A DNA stretch of 33,544 nucleotides from Verrucomicrobiota bacterium (GTDB lineage: Bacteria > Verrucomicrobiota > Verrucomicrobiia > Limisphaerales > UBA9464). How positions within the stretch are numbered: the stretch's first letter is position 1; each line of letters starts with the position of its first letter. Below are positions 1 through 8,557 of this stretch, piece by piece. The position numbers were made by a program, and so were the translations under genes. Where the stretch lies: positions 1 through 33,544 of the forward strand of contig CANIZL010000077.1 in NCBI GenBank assembly GCA_947471985.1, written 5' to 3'. The notes beneath the pieces were generated by a model, which searched no databases, was not told the origin of the DNA, and saw nothing but the letters and a program-made list of their open reading frames with translations.

Positions 1-118
1 AAAGAAGCGGCCGGCCGATTTTTTATTCGATGATCTCAATTTAATCACCTCAGCGCGCATTTTTATCGAGTATCACTCGCGGTAGCCATCCTCGCGCTAT
101 TCCGCACAATCTTAATAT
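1..118. other. Non-coding left edge with a possible plus-strand terminator
   Basis: This stretch lies downstream of the minus-strand propeller gene. Positions 8-17 form the palindrome CGGCCGGCCG, followed at 19-24 by six T residues, which on the plus strand resembles the end of a Rho-independent terminator for a gene lying outside the window. The flanking A-rich bases at 1-6 could extend the stem by pairing with the T run. The loop would be small, so this is tentative. A second small hairpin (CGAGT/ACTCG, 67-79) is also present without a T tract. Confidence 0.3.
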
Positions 119-2395
119 TTAGTCTAGCTCACGCGCCAGACACCGTTGGCCATCGCTATCCGTATAGGCCACGCGACGTCCATCCGGGCTGAGCGCCAGA
201 CTGCCGCTATTGAGGGGAAAATCCGCGGCTGGCAGCAGGGTCAGTGCTTTCCGGGGTATATCGTAAACATAAATCGACCGCCCGGAGGACGTTGGGCTGG
301 ATTCGGAGAAGGCCACTGTGGTGCTAGTGGCGGCAAATGTGGCGTGACCGAGTTTCGTGGCGAAAAAGCGATTGGAATTAACCAGGAGGTTCTGATCGGT
401 GACGCGGTCGTACACCAAGAGATTGTTGCCGTTGGGCGATAAGTTGTTCGTCACCAATCCCGTGGCGGCGCTAAAGTAGAGCACATAGCGTCCATTCGCG
501 CTGAGCAGCGGTGCGTCGCTACTTGAGCCCCCCGCCAGGGTCTTATCCGTCTGATGATCCACCAGGACCGTCGTGCCGGCCGCAAAATCGCGCAGGTAAA
601 CATGCGTGATATTGGATCTGGAGACTGGATTAGTGACCCCGGGAACGATGCCCGTGGCCGGGGATAGAAATACGGCGAACTGTCCGTCGTCGGACAACAT
701 CGGCGTCGTTGCCATCTGCCCGGCAGCCAATCCATCGCCGCGGACGGAGGCGAGCAGATTGGACGCGGTCAGGCGATCGTGTCGGTAAATGTCCGCCGTA
801 TCGTTCGAATCCTCCGGTGCCAGGGCGGCGGTCGTATGAAACAAGGTGAACCGTCCGTCCGCGCTCAAGGCGCCGAAGGAATTCAAGGTGCTTTGTCCAT
901 CGGCGGTCCGCGGGGCGGTCATCGGGGGAGGAGCAATCCCGGTGAGGGTGCCGGTCGCGTTCTCCACCAAAAAGAGGGAGTGCTTCAGCTGGGGATCCGC
1001 CGTCACGGACTGTGGGCGAGTGGTGGTGAAGACCGTGTAGCGACCGTCGGCGCTGGATGTGGCGAAGGCTGCGTCCATCGGGAGAGGCTGTCCGGCGGCG
1101 TCGACGCCAACGACCCGTCGGGTGCCCGTAGCGAGGTCCTGGACGAAGAGGGTCGCCGGGGCACCAATGGCCTTGGACGTGCGGGCGGTGAAAAGGAGCC
1201 CGTGAGCATCGGCAGTGAAACTGGCTTCCGATGGCGAGATCGGTTCGAGATAGTCCGGCTTCGGTCCGGGCGGGTTTACCAGGTCAGCCAGGGAGTGGAG
1301 GCCGGTGTCGGCCTGCCAAACCCACAGTTCCGGCCAGCCCAAGGAACTAAGGGGCGGCGAATACTGGAACACCAGGGAGCGGCCATCCGGCGACATCTCC
1401 GGACCCGTCTCGGTGCCGAAAAGGGTGGAGGGTCCGGGCACCACCACGGTGTTGGTGCCCGCCGTCAGATCCCACCAGGCAATCGCGCCCGACTTCGCGT
1501 GGGTTGCCGGAGCGGCGAGGTCGAAAGTGCCGGGGCCGAGACGGGCGGCTAAATATCGGCCATCGGCAGAAAGCCCGGCGTTCAGAGTTTCCAGGGAACC
1601 GGCCGCTTTTACGAGTGTTGAAGCCACGGTGAGTCGCCGCTCGGCGCCGCTGGGTACGTCGACGACGACGAGATCGGTTTCCCACTGATCCGCGGTGGCG
1701 CGGTTGGTTTTGATCGTGAGTCCATAGACGAGGGTCCGGGCATCCTCAGAAAGGCCGATCAAGCGGGCCCCGTTCACGCGCTGCGTGGCGGGTTGGGTGG
1801 TGATCTGGCGGGTAATCCCCGTCGCCATTTCGCGGAGGAAAATCTCCACGGTTCCCGGTTCCCCGCCACTGGCGGTTCCGTCCGTAACACTTTCAAACGC
1901 CAGCCATTGGGCGTCGGGGGTGAGCGCGGCGTTCGGCACGTACTCGACTTCGGCCAGGGGTAGACTGCCGGACGGGGCGAGACGGGTGGACGCGCCGGTG
2001 GCGGCATTCCACTGGTAAAGACTACGAATCGACGGGGAGGCTCCCACGGCGAGACCCGAGGCGTTGCTGACGTAAATTGCGGTCTGCCCATCCCCGGAAA
2101 CGGCGAGGGGCAAGGTTTCGCCATCCACGGTGGTAACCACGGTGGCAACCGCTCCCGACGCCAACTCGCGGCGAAACATGTGGAGGGAGGCCCCGGAGGG
2201 GGCGCTGGCATCCGAGGTGGCAAAAAATAAATACCGACTGTCCCCGGAAAATAGGGCGCTGCCCGCCAGTCCCACGGGGACGCCGGTGCTATGGCTGCTG
2301 GGCGAATTCGTGGAGAGAACGCTGAGGATCAGTCCGGCCGAGGTAGAAATGGGCTGCGCCAGCAGGGCGCAGAGAGCGAAACGAGGGAGTCTCAT
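119..2395 (-). CDS. Secreted TolB/PD40-type beta-propeller protein
   Basis: A 758-residue exported protein of unknown substrate. The N-terminus (basic MRLPRF followed by a hydrophobic run ending near residue 21) looks like a Sec signal peptide. The rest is built from repeated blade motifs of the S-x-D-G-R/Q-x-x-x-F type, for example SPDGRSLVF, SADGRYTVF, SADGRFTLF, SDDGQFAVF, SANGRYVLY and SPDGRRVAY, which are typical of WD40-like PD40 repeats in TolB-like proteins. Roughly a dozen blades can be picked out, so it may form two propellers. No catalytic motif, lipobox or PEP-CTERM-like sorting tail was seen. The ATG at 2393-2395 is the only start that precedes the signal peptide. It stands alone, 312 bp from frr on the same strand. 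The role could be binding of a polymer or protein at the cell surface, but nothing in the sequence decides this. Confidence 0.85.
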   Translation of the reverse strand: MRLPRFALCALLAQPISTSAGLILSVLSTNSPSSHSTGVPVGLAGSALFSGDSRYLFFATSDASAPSGASLHMFRRELASGAVATVVTTVDGETLPLAVSGDGQTAIYVSNASGLAVGASPSIRSLYQWNAATGASTRLAPSGSLPLAEVEYVPNAALTPDAQWLAFESVTDGTASGGEPGTVEIFLREMATGITRQITTQPATQRVNGARLIGLSEDARTLVYGLTIKTNRATADQWETDLVVVDVPSGAERRLTVASTLVKAAGSLETLNAGLSADGRYLAARLGPGTFDLAAPATHAKSGAIAWWDLTAGTNTVVVPGPSTLFGTETGPEMSPDGRSLVFQYSPPLSSLGWPELWVWQADTGLHSLADLVNPPGPKPDYLEPISPSEASFTADAHGLLFTARTSKAIGAPATLFVQDLATGTRRVVGVDAAGQPLPMDAAFATSSADGRYTVFTTTRPQSVTADPQLKHSLFLVENATGTLTGIAPPPMTAPRTADGQSTLNSFGALSADGRFTLFHTTAALAPEDSNDTADIYRHDRLTASNLLASVRGDGLAAGQMATTPMLSDDGQFAVFLSPATGIVPGVTNPVSRSNITHVYLRDFAAGTTVLVDHQTDKTLAGGSSSDAPLLSANGRYVLYFSAATGLVTNNLSPNGNNLLVYDRVTDQNLLVNSNRFFATKLGHATFAATSTTVAFSESSPTSSGRSIYVYDIPRKALTLLPAADFPLNSGSLALSPDGRRVAYTDSDGQRCLARELD

Positions 2396-2591
2396 GAGTC
2401 GGTAGGGCAGGCGGGTCCGGCAATCGTCGCGGAACGACAGTTGGATGGGTACTGCGTCAGCGGGAATGCCCCGTATGGACCGATCCTCCGGGGAGGTCTC
2501 ACGGCGAAAGATCGCGATTTTTCACCGCGCACAGGGGCCTCCCGGAATGGAAATATGCCCGGGCAGACGCCGTAATGACCAGCCGGAAATC

Positions 2592-2621
2592 TACCAAAAG
2601 TTACCAAAATCTACCACCAGA
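2592..2621. repeat. Three tandem 10-bp repeats upstream of the propeller gene
   Basis: TACCAAAAGT, TACCAAAATC and TACCACCAGA follow one another directly, giving one unit per DNA helical turn. They lie about 200 bp upstream of the minus-strand start at 2395. Helical phasing of a short site is common in operators and in bent A-tract DNA, but no binding protein is known here. Confidence 0.6.
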
Positions 2622-2632
2622 CCGGGGCTTCC

Positions 2633-2652
2633 AACAGCCCCTCAACCGCCTA
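2633..2652. repeat. 20-bp direct repeat, copy 1
   Basis: Matches 2691-2710 at 18 of 20 positions (both contain CAGCCCCTCA followed by CCGCCTA with one differing base). It lies between the frr stop codon and the next gene and may take part in a 3'-end structure on the frr message. Confidence 0.6.
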
Positions 2653-2690
2653 CCGCTGCGGATGCCCGTCGCCCATCGGGTGGATTGAGG

Positions 2691-2710
2691 AGCAGCCCCT
2701 CAGCCGCCTA
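2691..2710. repeat. 20-bp direct repeat, copy 2, overlapping the frr stop
   Basis: Second copy of the repeat at 2633-2652, 58 bp away. Its last three bases are the frr stop codon (TAG on the minus strand), so the repeat begins exactly at the gene end. Confidence 0.6.
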
Positions 2711-3268
2711 AACCTTCAAAATCTCGACTTCCTTGTGCGCCAGATGGTCGTCGACCTTTTTGATGTAGCCGTCGGTCAGCTTTTGCACTTCCGCCTCAGC
2801 CGTCTCGATCGCGTCTTCCGAAACACCGCCGTCCGTTTTGGCCTTCTTGAGTAATTCCAACGCCTGACGCCGTTCGGTGCGGACGGCCACGCGTCCGTCC
2901 TCGGCCATTTTCTTGCAGATCTTGACGAATTCCTGACGGCGCTCCGTGCTGAGTTCCGGGAGAATCAGACGCAGGAAGCGGCCTTGGATCGCGGGGTTCA
3001 AGCCCAGACCCGCCTGTTGAATGCCTTTTTCGATCGCCTTCAACGTACTCTGATCGAATGGCGTGACCACCAGCATGCGCGCCTCCGGGGCGGCGATGGT
3101 GGCCAGTTCTTTGAGGCGCATCCGCGAATCGTAGGCCTCGATGAAGACGTTTTCGATCAAGGACGGGGTGGCGCGGCCGGTGCGGATGCCGGCGAATTGG
3201 TGCACCACGTGCTCCTCCGTCTTCAGCATCTTTTCCTCGGCTTCAAACAGGATTTTTTCGATGGTCAT
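2708..3268 (-). CDS. frr: Ribosome recycling factor
   Basis: Ribosome recycling factor, which with EF-G splits post-termination ribosomes in the cytoplasm. The 186-residue length is the family norm. The N-terminal helix ends in the characteristic RTGRATPSLIENVFIEAY stretch, followed by the small domain (LKELATIAAPEARMLVVTPFD) and the conserved QGRFLRLILPELSTERR segment leading back into the three-helix bundle with a C-terminal K-V-D-D-H-L-A-H-K-E-E-like tail. It lies 54 bp downstream of pyrH on the same strand, the usual pyrH-frr order. No Shine-Dalgarno sequence is evident before the ATG at 3266-3268, in keeping with weak leader signals elsewhere in this window. Confidence 0.98.
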   Translation of the reverse strand: MTIEKILFEAEEKMLKTEEHVVHQFAGIRTGRATPSLIENVFIEAYDSRMRLKELATIAAPEARMLVVTPFDQSTLKAIEKGIQQAGLGLNPAIQGRFLRLILPELSTERRQEFVKICKKMAEDGRVAVRTERRQALELLKKAKTDGGVSEDAIETAEAEVQKLTDGYIKKVDDHLAHKEVEILKV

Positions 3269-3322
3269 AAGGTGAATCGGGATCGGTAGGTTGAGGGATG
3301 GAGGCGCGGAGAGGGGCGGAGT

Positions 3323-4066
3323 TCAGGGGACCACGAGGGTACCAACGGGATCGCCGAGAATAACGGCCCGCAGATTGTGCGGCTTGAAGAAGTCGAACAC
3401 CACGATCGGCATCTTGTTGTCCTGGCAGAGGGCGAACGCGGCGGCGTCCATGACCTTGAGCTGCTGGGTGAGGGCCTCCTGATACGTGACCGTGGAGTAA
3501 CGGCGGGCGTCGGGAAACAGCTTCGGATCCCGGTCGTAGATGCCGTCCACCTTGGTGGCCTTGAGCACGACTTCCGCATGGATCTCGTTGGCTCGGAGGG
3601 CGGCGGCGGTATCGGTGCTGAAAAATGGATTACCGGTGCCGGCGGCAAAGATGACCACGCGGCCCTTTTCGAGGTGGCGCACGGCCCGGCGGCGGATGAA
3701 GGGCTCCGCCACCTGACTCATCGGGATGGCACTCTGCACCCGGGTGGGAACCCCCTGTTTTTCGAGGGCGTCAGAGAGGGCCAGGGCGTTGATCACGGTG
3801 GCCAGCATGCCCATGTAGTCGCCCGTGGCGCGTTCGATGCCCCGCGCGCTGCCTTGCAATCCGCGGAAGATATTGCCGCCGCCAACCACGATCACCACCT
3901 CGACGCCGAGTTCGCGGACTTCGGCGACCTGACGGGCCATGTCGTGCACGGACTCCGGATTGATCCCCGCGCCCGCCTCGCCGCCCAGCGCCTCACCACT
4001 GAGTTTGAGCAGGACCCGGCGATATTTTGGGGTGTTCTTCGGAGCAGCAGTTTTTTTCGTCGGCAT
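3323..4066 (-). CDS. pyrH: UMP kinase (uridylate kinase)
   Basis: Bacterial UMP kinase of the amino acid kinase fold: ATP + UMP to ADP + UDP, in pyrimidine nucleotide biosynthesis. 247 residues. Visible motifs are the N-terminal LLKLSGEAL strand-loop, [13 protein letters not shown] for phosphate binding, [15 protein letters not shown] for the hexamer helix, [17 protein letters not shown] for UMP binding, [13 protein letters not shown], and [14 protein letters not shown] near the C-terminus. A 15-residue Lys/Pro/Ala-rich N-terminal extension precedes the domain, so an internal start cannot be excluded, but the ATG at 4064-4066 is the first available. frr follows directly. The rpsB-tsf pair that often precedes pyrH in bacteria is not upstream here; instead an exported propeller gene occupies that place. 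Confidence 0.98.
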   Translation of the reverse strand: MPTKKTAAPKNTPKYRRVLLKLSGEALGGEAGAGINPESVHDMARQVAEVRELGVEVVIVVGGGNIFRGLQGSARGIERATGDYMGMLATVINALALSDALEKQGVPTRVQSAIPMSQVAEPFIRRRAVRHLEKGRVVIFAAGTGNPFFSTDTAAALRANEIHAEVVLKATKVDGIYDRDPKLFPDARRYSTVTYQEALTQQLKVMDAAAFALCQDNKMPIVVFDFFKPHNLRAVILGDPVGTLVVP

Positions 4067-4165
4067 GATCTCGGAGTAGCAGGCCGGCGGTGAAGGGTCA
4101 ACGTGCTCCCGCGGGGCGGGGGGATGAATTTGGGCGGCACCACCCCGTTGCCCCGATTAACCGGG

Positions 4166-5095
4166 CTATTTCAACGGCATGCCGGGCTCGGGCTTCCCGT
4201 TGGTGGTCAGGATCTGGAAATGATGCACGCCGGCGGCGAGCGGGTGGTCGCTGGTCCAGACAATCCGATGTTCCGGCGTCACTTCCACCAGGGAAATCCC
4301 TGAACTGGCCGCATGACTGCCGACCACGGTGTTACCGTTGGCCAGGCGTTGGGAACCGCAGGGGTCCTTGAAGAGGCCACCGACGTCGTCGTTGGTGATT
4401 TTCCAGTAAACCCGGTGTTGGGGATCCAGCTCGACGACTTTGTTTCCGTGGGTGAGGGACACCAGGGTGTTGCCGTTGTCGAGGCGGATGGCGGTAAAGG
4501 GCCAGTTTTCCGCCGCGCGTCCGCCCAATTCCTTCAGATCGGTTTTGTACACTTTCACGACCTGGCCGTCCGGGGTGTATTCCTTGAGGGCAAACGCCAG
4601 CAAATGCGGCACGAGGAAGTTCCCGTTTCGCAGTTGGCGGGCCATGCGGGTCTGCATGTGGGCGTTGTCGGTTTCGGGCTGCAGGGGGACGGTGCGGACC
4701 ACGGTGCCCTGCGGATTAACCTCCAACAGCCGGGGACGCGCCCCGAGTTCGGTGACCAGGGTGTTGCCGTTGTACAGGCGCTGGGTCGTGCCGATTTCGC
4801 TGTTTTCCGGGCTGCGCTGGTAGGTGAACACCACGGTCTTGTCCCGGGTCACTTCCTCGACCTTGTCGCTGAAGGCGATCAAAACGTTGCCGTTGGGCAG
4901 GACGAAACCATCGCGGGAACCGCCGCGGTATTCCCAGGAGGGTTGCTGGTCCTCGCCGATGATGGCCGTCTTGCCCCCCATCACCAGGTAGGAATGCCGG
5001 AAGGTGTTGGCCGGGACCTCCGCCGCGGACAGGGGGAGCGATCCACCAACCAACGTCAGGACGAGGCCAACGGCGGGCGCAATCGAGGAATTCAT
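4166..5095 (-). CDS. Exported beta-propeller protein with five L-x-N-G-N repeats
   Basis: A 309-residue protein read from the ATG at 5093-5095; an upstream in-frame ATG at 5179 would add 28 charged residues ahead of the signal peptide and is less likely. Residues 1-26 (hydrophobic, ending LPLSAAE) form a signal peptide. The mature part repeats the motif L-x-N-G-N-x-L/V five times (LPNGNVLIA, LYNGNTLVT, LRNGNFLVP, LDNGNTLVS, LANGNTVVG), each before a strand such as LLEVNPQG or VVELDPQHR. This is the pattern of PQQ-like or arylsulfotransferase-like propellers. The arylsulfotransferase catalytic histidines cannot be assigned, so enzymatic activity is not claimed. It diverges from the cytochrome-type gene at 5211 across 115 bp, so the two may share regulation. 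Confidence 0.85.
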   Translation of the reverse strand: MNSSIAPAVGLVLTLVGGSLPLSAAEVPANTFRHSYLVMGGKTAIIGEDQQPSWEYRGGSRDGFVLPNGNVLIAFSDKVEEVTRDKTVVFTYQRSPENSEIGTTQRLYNGNTLVTELGARPRLLEVNPQGTVVRTVPLQPETDNAHMQTRMARQLRNGNFLVPHLLAFALKEYTPDGQVVKVYKTDLKELGGRAAENWPFTAIRLDNGNTLVSLTHGNKVVELDPQHRVYWKITNDDVGGLFKDPCGSQRLANGNTVVGSHAASSGISLVEVTPEHRIVWTSDHPLAAGVHHFQILTTNGKPEPGMPLK

Positions 5096-5152
5096 GGCGG
5101 GACGCTCGGCGGCGGGCACGGAGGGACGAAAGTCTTTTTCCGGTTGAGCGTG

Positions 5153-5164
5153 AAGGAATTCCTT
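5153..5164. promoter_or_regulatory. 12-bp perfect palindrome in a divergent intergenic region
   Basis: AAGGAATTCCTT is a perfect inverted repeat placed between the divergent starts at 5095 (minus) and 5211 (plus). The position is right for a dimeric repressor or activator. No regulator gene is adjacent and the assignment is inference from symmetry and location only. Confidence 0.35.
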
Positions 5165-5210
5165 TCCCCAGCGTCCCAATTCGTCGTTACGTTTCCCGGT
5201 AAATCACGGA

Positions 5211-8200
5211 ATGAAGCCCGCAGCATGGATGGCAGCGCTCGTAGTGGCGTTTTTCTCAACGTCGCGGGGAGTGTGCGCCGACGTCGCCCCCAGTGGCGGC
5301 GAATTCTTCGAACGCCGAATCCGGCCCGTGCTGGTGGAGCACTGCTACGAGTGCCACAGCGCGGCGACGAAGACCAAGGGGGGGCTTCGACTGGATTCCC
5401 GGGCGGACCTCCTCCGGGGCGGCGACAGCGGGCCGGCGATGGTGGTCGGGCAGCCGGACGAGAGCCGGATCATCGCGGCGGTGCGGCATCGGGATCCGGA
5501 TCTGGCGATGCCGGCGAAGAAACCCCAACTGCCCGCGGCGGTGATTGCGGACCTGGCGCAGTGGATCCGCACCGGCGCGGAATGGCCCGGATCCGTGGTG
5601 ACGGCGCCGGCATCCGGGATCGATCGCTTCAATCTGGCCGCACGGAAGGAACGGTTGCCGTGGATTTGGCAGACCCCCCAACGCCAGGCGGTTCCGTCGA
5701 CGGCGGGCGTGCCGGCGTCGACTGAGGTGGATCGTTTTCTGCGGGCGAAGTTGGCGGAGAAGGGACTGACTCCGGCGTCGCCGACCGACGATCGCACCTG
5801 GCTTCGCCGGGTGTATTTCGCCCTTACGGGCCTGCCGCCGACCCGGGAAGCGATGCACTCCTTCGCCGCGGATACGTCCCCGGAACGCCGGGAGCGCGTG
5901 GTGGATGCGCTGCTGGCGTCGCCCCATTTCGGCGAGCGTTGGGCCCGGCACTGGATGGACTTGGTGCGCTATGCGGAATCGCGGGGGCACGAGAGTGATT
6001 TTCCCATCGCCAATGCCTGGCGCTATCGCGATTACCTCGTCCGCGCCTTCAATGCGGATTTGCCGTACGATCGGTTTGTCGCGGAACACGTGGCGGGGGA
6101 TTTGTTGCCGCCGCGGTTGCATCCGGCGACGGGAGCGAATGAATCGGTGCTGGCCACCGGATGGGCGTTTCTGGGGGAGGAAAACCACAGCCCGGTCGAC
6201 ATCCGCCAGGACGAGTGCGAGCGCGTGGATAACAAGGTGGACGTCTTTTCGAAGACGTTCCTGGGACTGACGGTGGCCTGTGCCCGCTGCCACGATCACA
6301 AGTTCGACGCCATTTCACAGCGCGACTATTACGCGCTGAGCGGCTTTGTCCTGGGCTCCAGTTTTCGCCAGGTGCGGTATGAAACCATGGAACAGCATGC
6401 GCGGGCCGCGAAGGAACTCGCGGACTTGCGGGCGCGGCAAACCGTTCCGGTGGTGCGGGCCTTTGCGGCGGCGGTGACGCCGGCCCTTGCGTCGATGAGC
6501 GACTATCTGGTGGCGGCCCAGCGGACGCTGCGCGGCGAGACGGCGGAAGCCGTGGCCGGTTCGCTCGGGTTGGATCCGGTCCGCCTCACGGCTTGGACCG
6601 GGCATTTGCGTCAAGCCGCCGGAGTGTCGGCGCACCCGTTGCATTGGGTCGCCACGCTGGCGCTGGAAACGAACTCAGCGGCGGCGACGCGCCGGTTGGA
6701 TGAAGTGGCTCGCGCCGTGGCGGTTCCTTTCTCGCTGCCCGCCAGCAATCGTGTGGTGGCGGACTTTCGAGTCCCGGGGCAAACGCCGTGGAAGGTGGAT
6801 GGTCCGGTGTTTGGCTCCCGCCCGCTCGCGTTGGGTGAGGTTGTGCTGGGAACCAATCGCAACGGCGTGGGTCCGCTCGCCGCGGTCATGGGGTACGGCG
6901 CCGCCCGACGGGATGAATTCTGGAATCGACTCGCGTTGACCCCGGGCACGGAATCGGACGCGGGTTCCCTGGAAGCGACGGCGCGGGCCGGGCGCATGGT
7001 GCGTACGCCCACCATCACGCTGCAATCCGGTCGCCTGCACTATCTGTTGCGCGGGAAGGCCCGGGTTTATGCCGCGGTGGATTCCCATATCATGGTCGCC
7101 GGACCTTTGCACGGGGGACTGGTGTCGGGCTTCGACAGCGGAGCGCAGGTGGGTTGGGTGAGTCAGGATCTTTCGGCTTACAGCGGTCATCGCGTGCACT
7201 TGGAGTTTGCGCCCGATGGGTCCAATCCGCTTGAAATTCTGCTGGTGGTGGAGTCCCCGGAAAAACCCACCGCGTTGCCGGTGATGGCGTGGCAACCGAC
7301 CGGTCAACCCGGGTCCTTTGCGGCGGTGGCGGCGCAATGGCAGGCGGACGTGTCGGCGGCCGCGCAAAAATTGGGCGCGGAAAACCTGGGCGCAGACGCC
7401 CGGTCGGCTGCCCTCGCCGATTGGCTGGTGCAGAACCACGGATGGTTGGGCGCGGATGAAACCGCCCTGGCCGCGGCGGCAGCCACCTGGACGCGCGATC
7501 AACAGGCGCTGGCCCAATCGTTGCGTTGGGATTCACACACCGCGGTGTCGTGGTTTGACGGCACCGGCGTGGATGAAAATGTGCTGCTGCGCGGCAAGCC
7601 CTTCCGGCCCGGTGAACTGGCCCCCCGCGGTCTGCCGGCGGCCTTGGGGACGCCCGTGATCCATCGCCCGGATTCCAGCGGACGCGCTGAGTTGGCGCAG
7701 CAATTGATGGATCCGGCGAATCCGCTGGTCGCCCGGGTGATGGTGAATCGCGTGTGGCAGCATCTATTCGGACGCGGCATTGTGGCGACGCCCGATAATT
7801 TCGGATTCCTGGGCGAACGCCCGACGCATCCCGAATTACTCGATCATCTCGCGTGGCAGTTCGTGCACCAGGATCGGTGGTCGCTGAAGCAGTTGATCAA
7901 GCGTCTGGTGCTGACGGACACCTTTGCGATGAGCAGTCAGAGCACGAATGCCCGGGCGGCGGAAGTGGATCCGGCCAACGTCTGGTGGCATCGCATGCCG
8001 GTGCAACGATTGGAAGGCGAGGCCATTCGCGATGCTCTGCTGGTGGTGTCGGGACGTTTTGATCCGACGCCCGCCGAAGCCCCGATTCTGGTGCACCTCA
8101 ATGAATTCATTGTGGGTCGCGGTCGCCCCGACAAGGGCGGTCCGTTGGATGGCGAAGGCCGGCGCAGTCTGTACACGGCCATTCGCCGCAATTTCCTGCC

Positions 8201-8555
8201 GACGATGATGGTGGTGTTCGATTATCCCACGCCCTTCAGCACGGTCGGACGTCGCAATGTCACCAACGTTCCCGGACAAGCCCTGGCGTTGATGAACGAT
8301 CCCTTCGTGCACCAGCAATCCGGCGTCTGGGCCGAACGATTGCTGCGCGAATTGCCTACAGCTGGGGATGCGCCGCGGGTGGCCTGGTTGTTTGAAACGG
8401 CCTACGCGCGGCCGCCGAGTGCGGCGGAATCCCGGGCCTGTCTCGATTCCCTCGGGGAATTGCGGACCCTGCATACCGGGGAAGCCGAGGTCGCCGTGTG
8501 GAGCGATTTCTGCCACGCACTGGTCAACGCCAACGAGTTCATTTACCTAAACTGA
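5211..8555 (+). CDS. PSCyt1-DUF1549-DUF1553 cytochrome-type exported protein
   Basis: A 1,114-residue exported protein. A signal peptide (residues 1-24, ending GVCADV) precedes a Planctomycete-type cytochrome domain (PSCyt1, about 28-125) with a haem c motif C45-Y-E-C48-H49. DUF1549 (PSCyt2, about 172-385) follows, with ALTGLPPT, HWMDLVRYAESRGHE and a second CxxCH, C357-A-R-C360-H361, inside CARCHDHKFDAIS. Residues about 515-690 look like an inserted beta-sandwich with no family I can name. DUF1553 (PSD1, about 820-1114) closes the protein with NPLVARVMVNRVWQHLFG and the usual ANEFIYLN end. These families are confined largely to Planctomycetes and Verrucomicrobiota; an electron-transfer or polysaccharide-related role is suspected but unproven. 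The DUF1501 gene starts 3 nt after its stop, indicating co-transcription. Confidence 0.92.
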   Translation: MKPAAWMAALVVAFFSTSRGVCADVAPSGGEFFERRIRPVLVEHCYECHSAATKTKGGLRLDSRADLLRGGDSGPAMVVGQPDESRIIAAVRHRDPDLAMPAKKPQLPAAVIADLAQWIRTGAEWPGSVVTAPASGIDRFNLAARKERLPWIWQTPQRQAVPSTAGVPASTEVDRFLRAKLAEKGLTPASPTDDRTWLRRVYFALTGLPPTREAMHSFAADTSPERRERVVDALLASPHFGERWARHWMDLVRYAESRGHESDFPIANAWRYRDYLVRAFNADLPYDRFVAEHVAGDLLPPRLHPATGANESVLATGWAFLGEENHSPVDIRQDECERVDNKVDVFSKTFLGLTVACARCHDHKFDAISQRDYYALSGFVLGSSFRQVRYETMEQHARAAKELADLRARQTVPVVRAFAAAVTPALASMSDYLVAAQRTLRGETAEAVAGSLGLDPVRLTAWTGHLRQAAGVSAHPLHWVATLALETNSAAATRRLDEVARAVAVPFSLPASNRVVADFRVPGQTPWKVDGPVFGSRPLALGEVVLGTNRNGVGPLAAVMGYGAARRDEFWNRLALTPGTESDAGSLEATARAGRMVRTPTITLQSGRLHYLLRGKARVYAAVDSHIMVAGPLHGGLVSGFDSGAQVGWVSQDLSAYSGHRVHLEFAPDGSNPLEILLVVESPEKPTALPVMAWQPTGQPGSFAAVAAQWQADVSAAAQKLGAENLGADARSAALADWLVQNHGWLGADETALAAAAATWTRDQQALAQSLRWDSHTAVSWFDGTGVDENVLLRGKPFRPGELAPRGLPAALGTPVIHRPDSSGRAELAQQLMDPANPLVARVMVNRVWQHLFGRGIVATPDNFGFLGERPTHPELLDHLAWQFVHQDRWSLKQLIKRLVLTDTFAMSSQSTNARAAEVDPANVWWHRMPVQRLEGEAIRDALLVVSGRFDPTPAEAPILVHLNEFIVGRGRPDKGGPLDGEGRRSLYTAIRRNFLPTMMVVFDYPTPFSTVGRRNVTNVPGQALALMNDPFVHQQSGVWAERLLRELPTAGDAPRVAWLFETAYARPPSAAESRACLDSLGELRTLHTGEAEVAVWSDFCHALVNANEFIYLN

Positions 8556-8557
8556 TC

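Larger units (their letters stand above)
2396..2707. other. 312-bp intergenic region with phased and direct repeats
   Basis: No credible gene. It lies between the frr stop and the propeller gene start, both on the minus strand, so it should hold the frr terminator and the propeller promoter. It contains a triple 10-bp tandem repeat (2592-2621), a 20-bp imperfect direct repeat (2633-2652 and 2691-2710), and on the minus strand a GGGGCT/AGCCCC stem around 2624-2641. I could not assign a convincing -35/-10 pair. Confidence 0.6.

Noticed and set aside
67-79. CGAGT/ACTCG hairpin after the first propeller gene
   Set aside because: Only 5 bp with no T tract on the relevant strand, so it cannot be called a terminator.
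4313-5725. 470-codon open frame on the plus strand
   Set aside because: It runs antisense to the L-x-N-G-N propeller and then out of frame through the cytochrome-type gene; product is low complexity.
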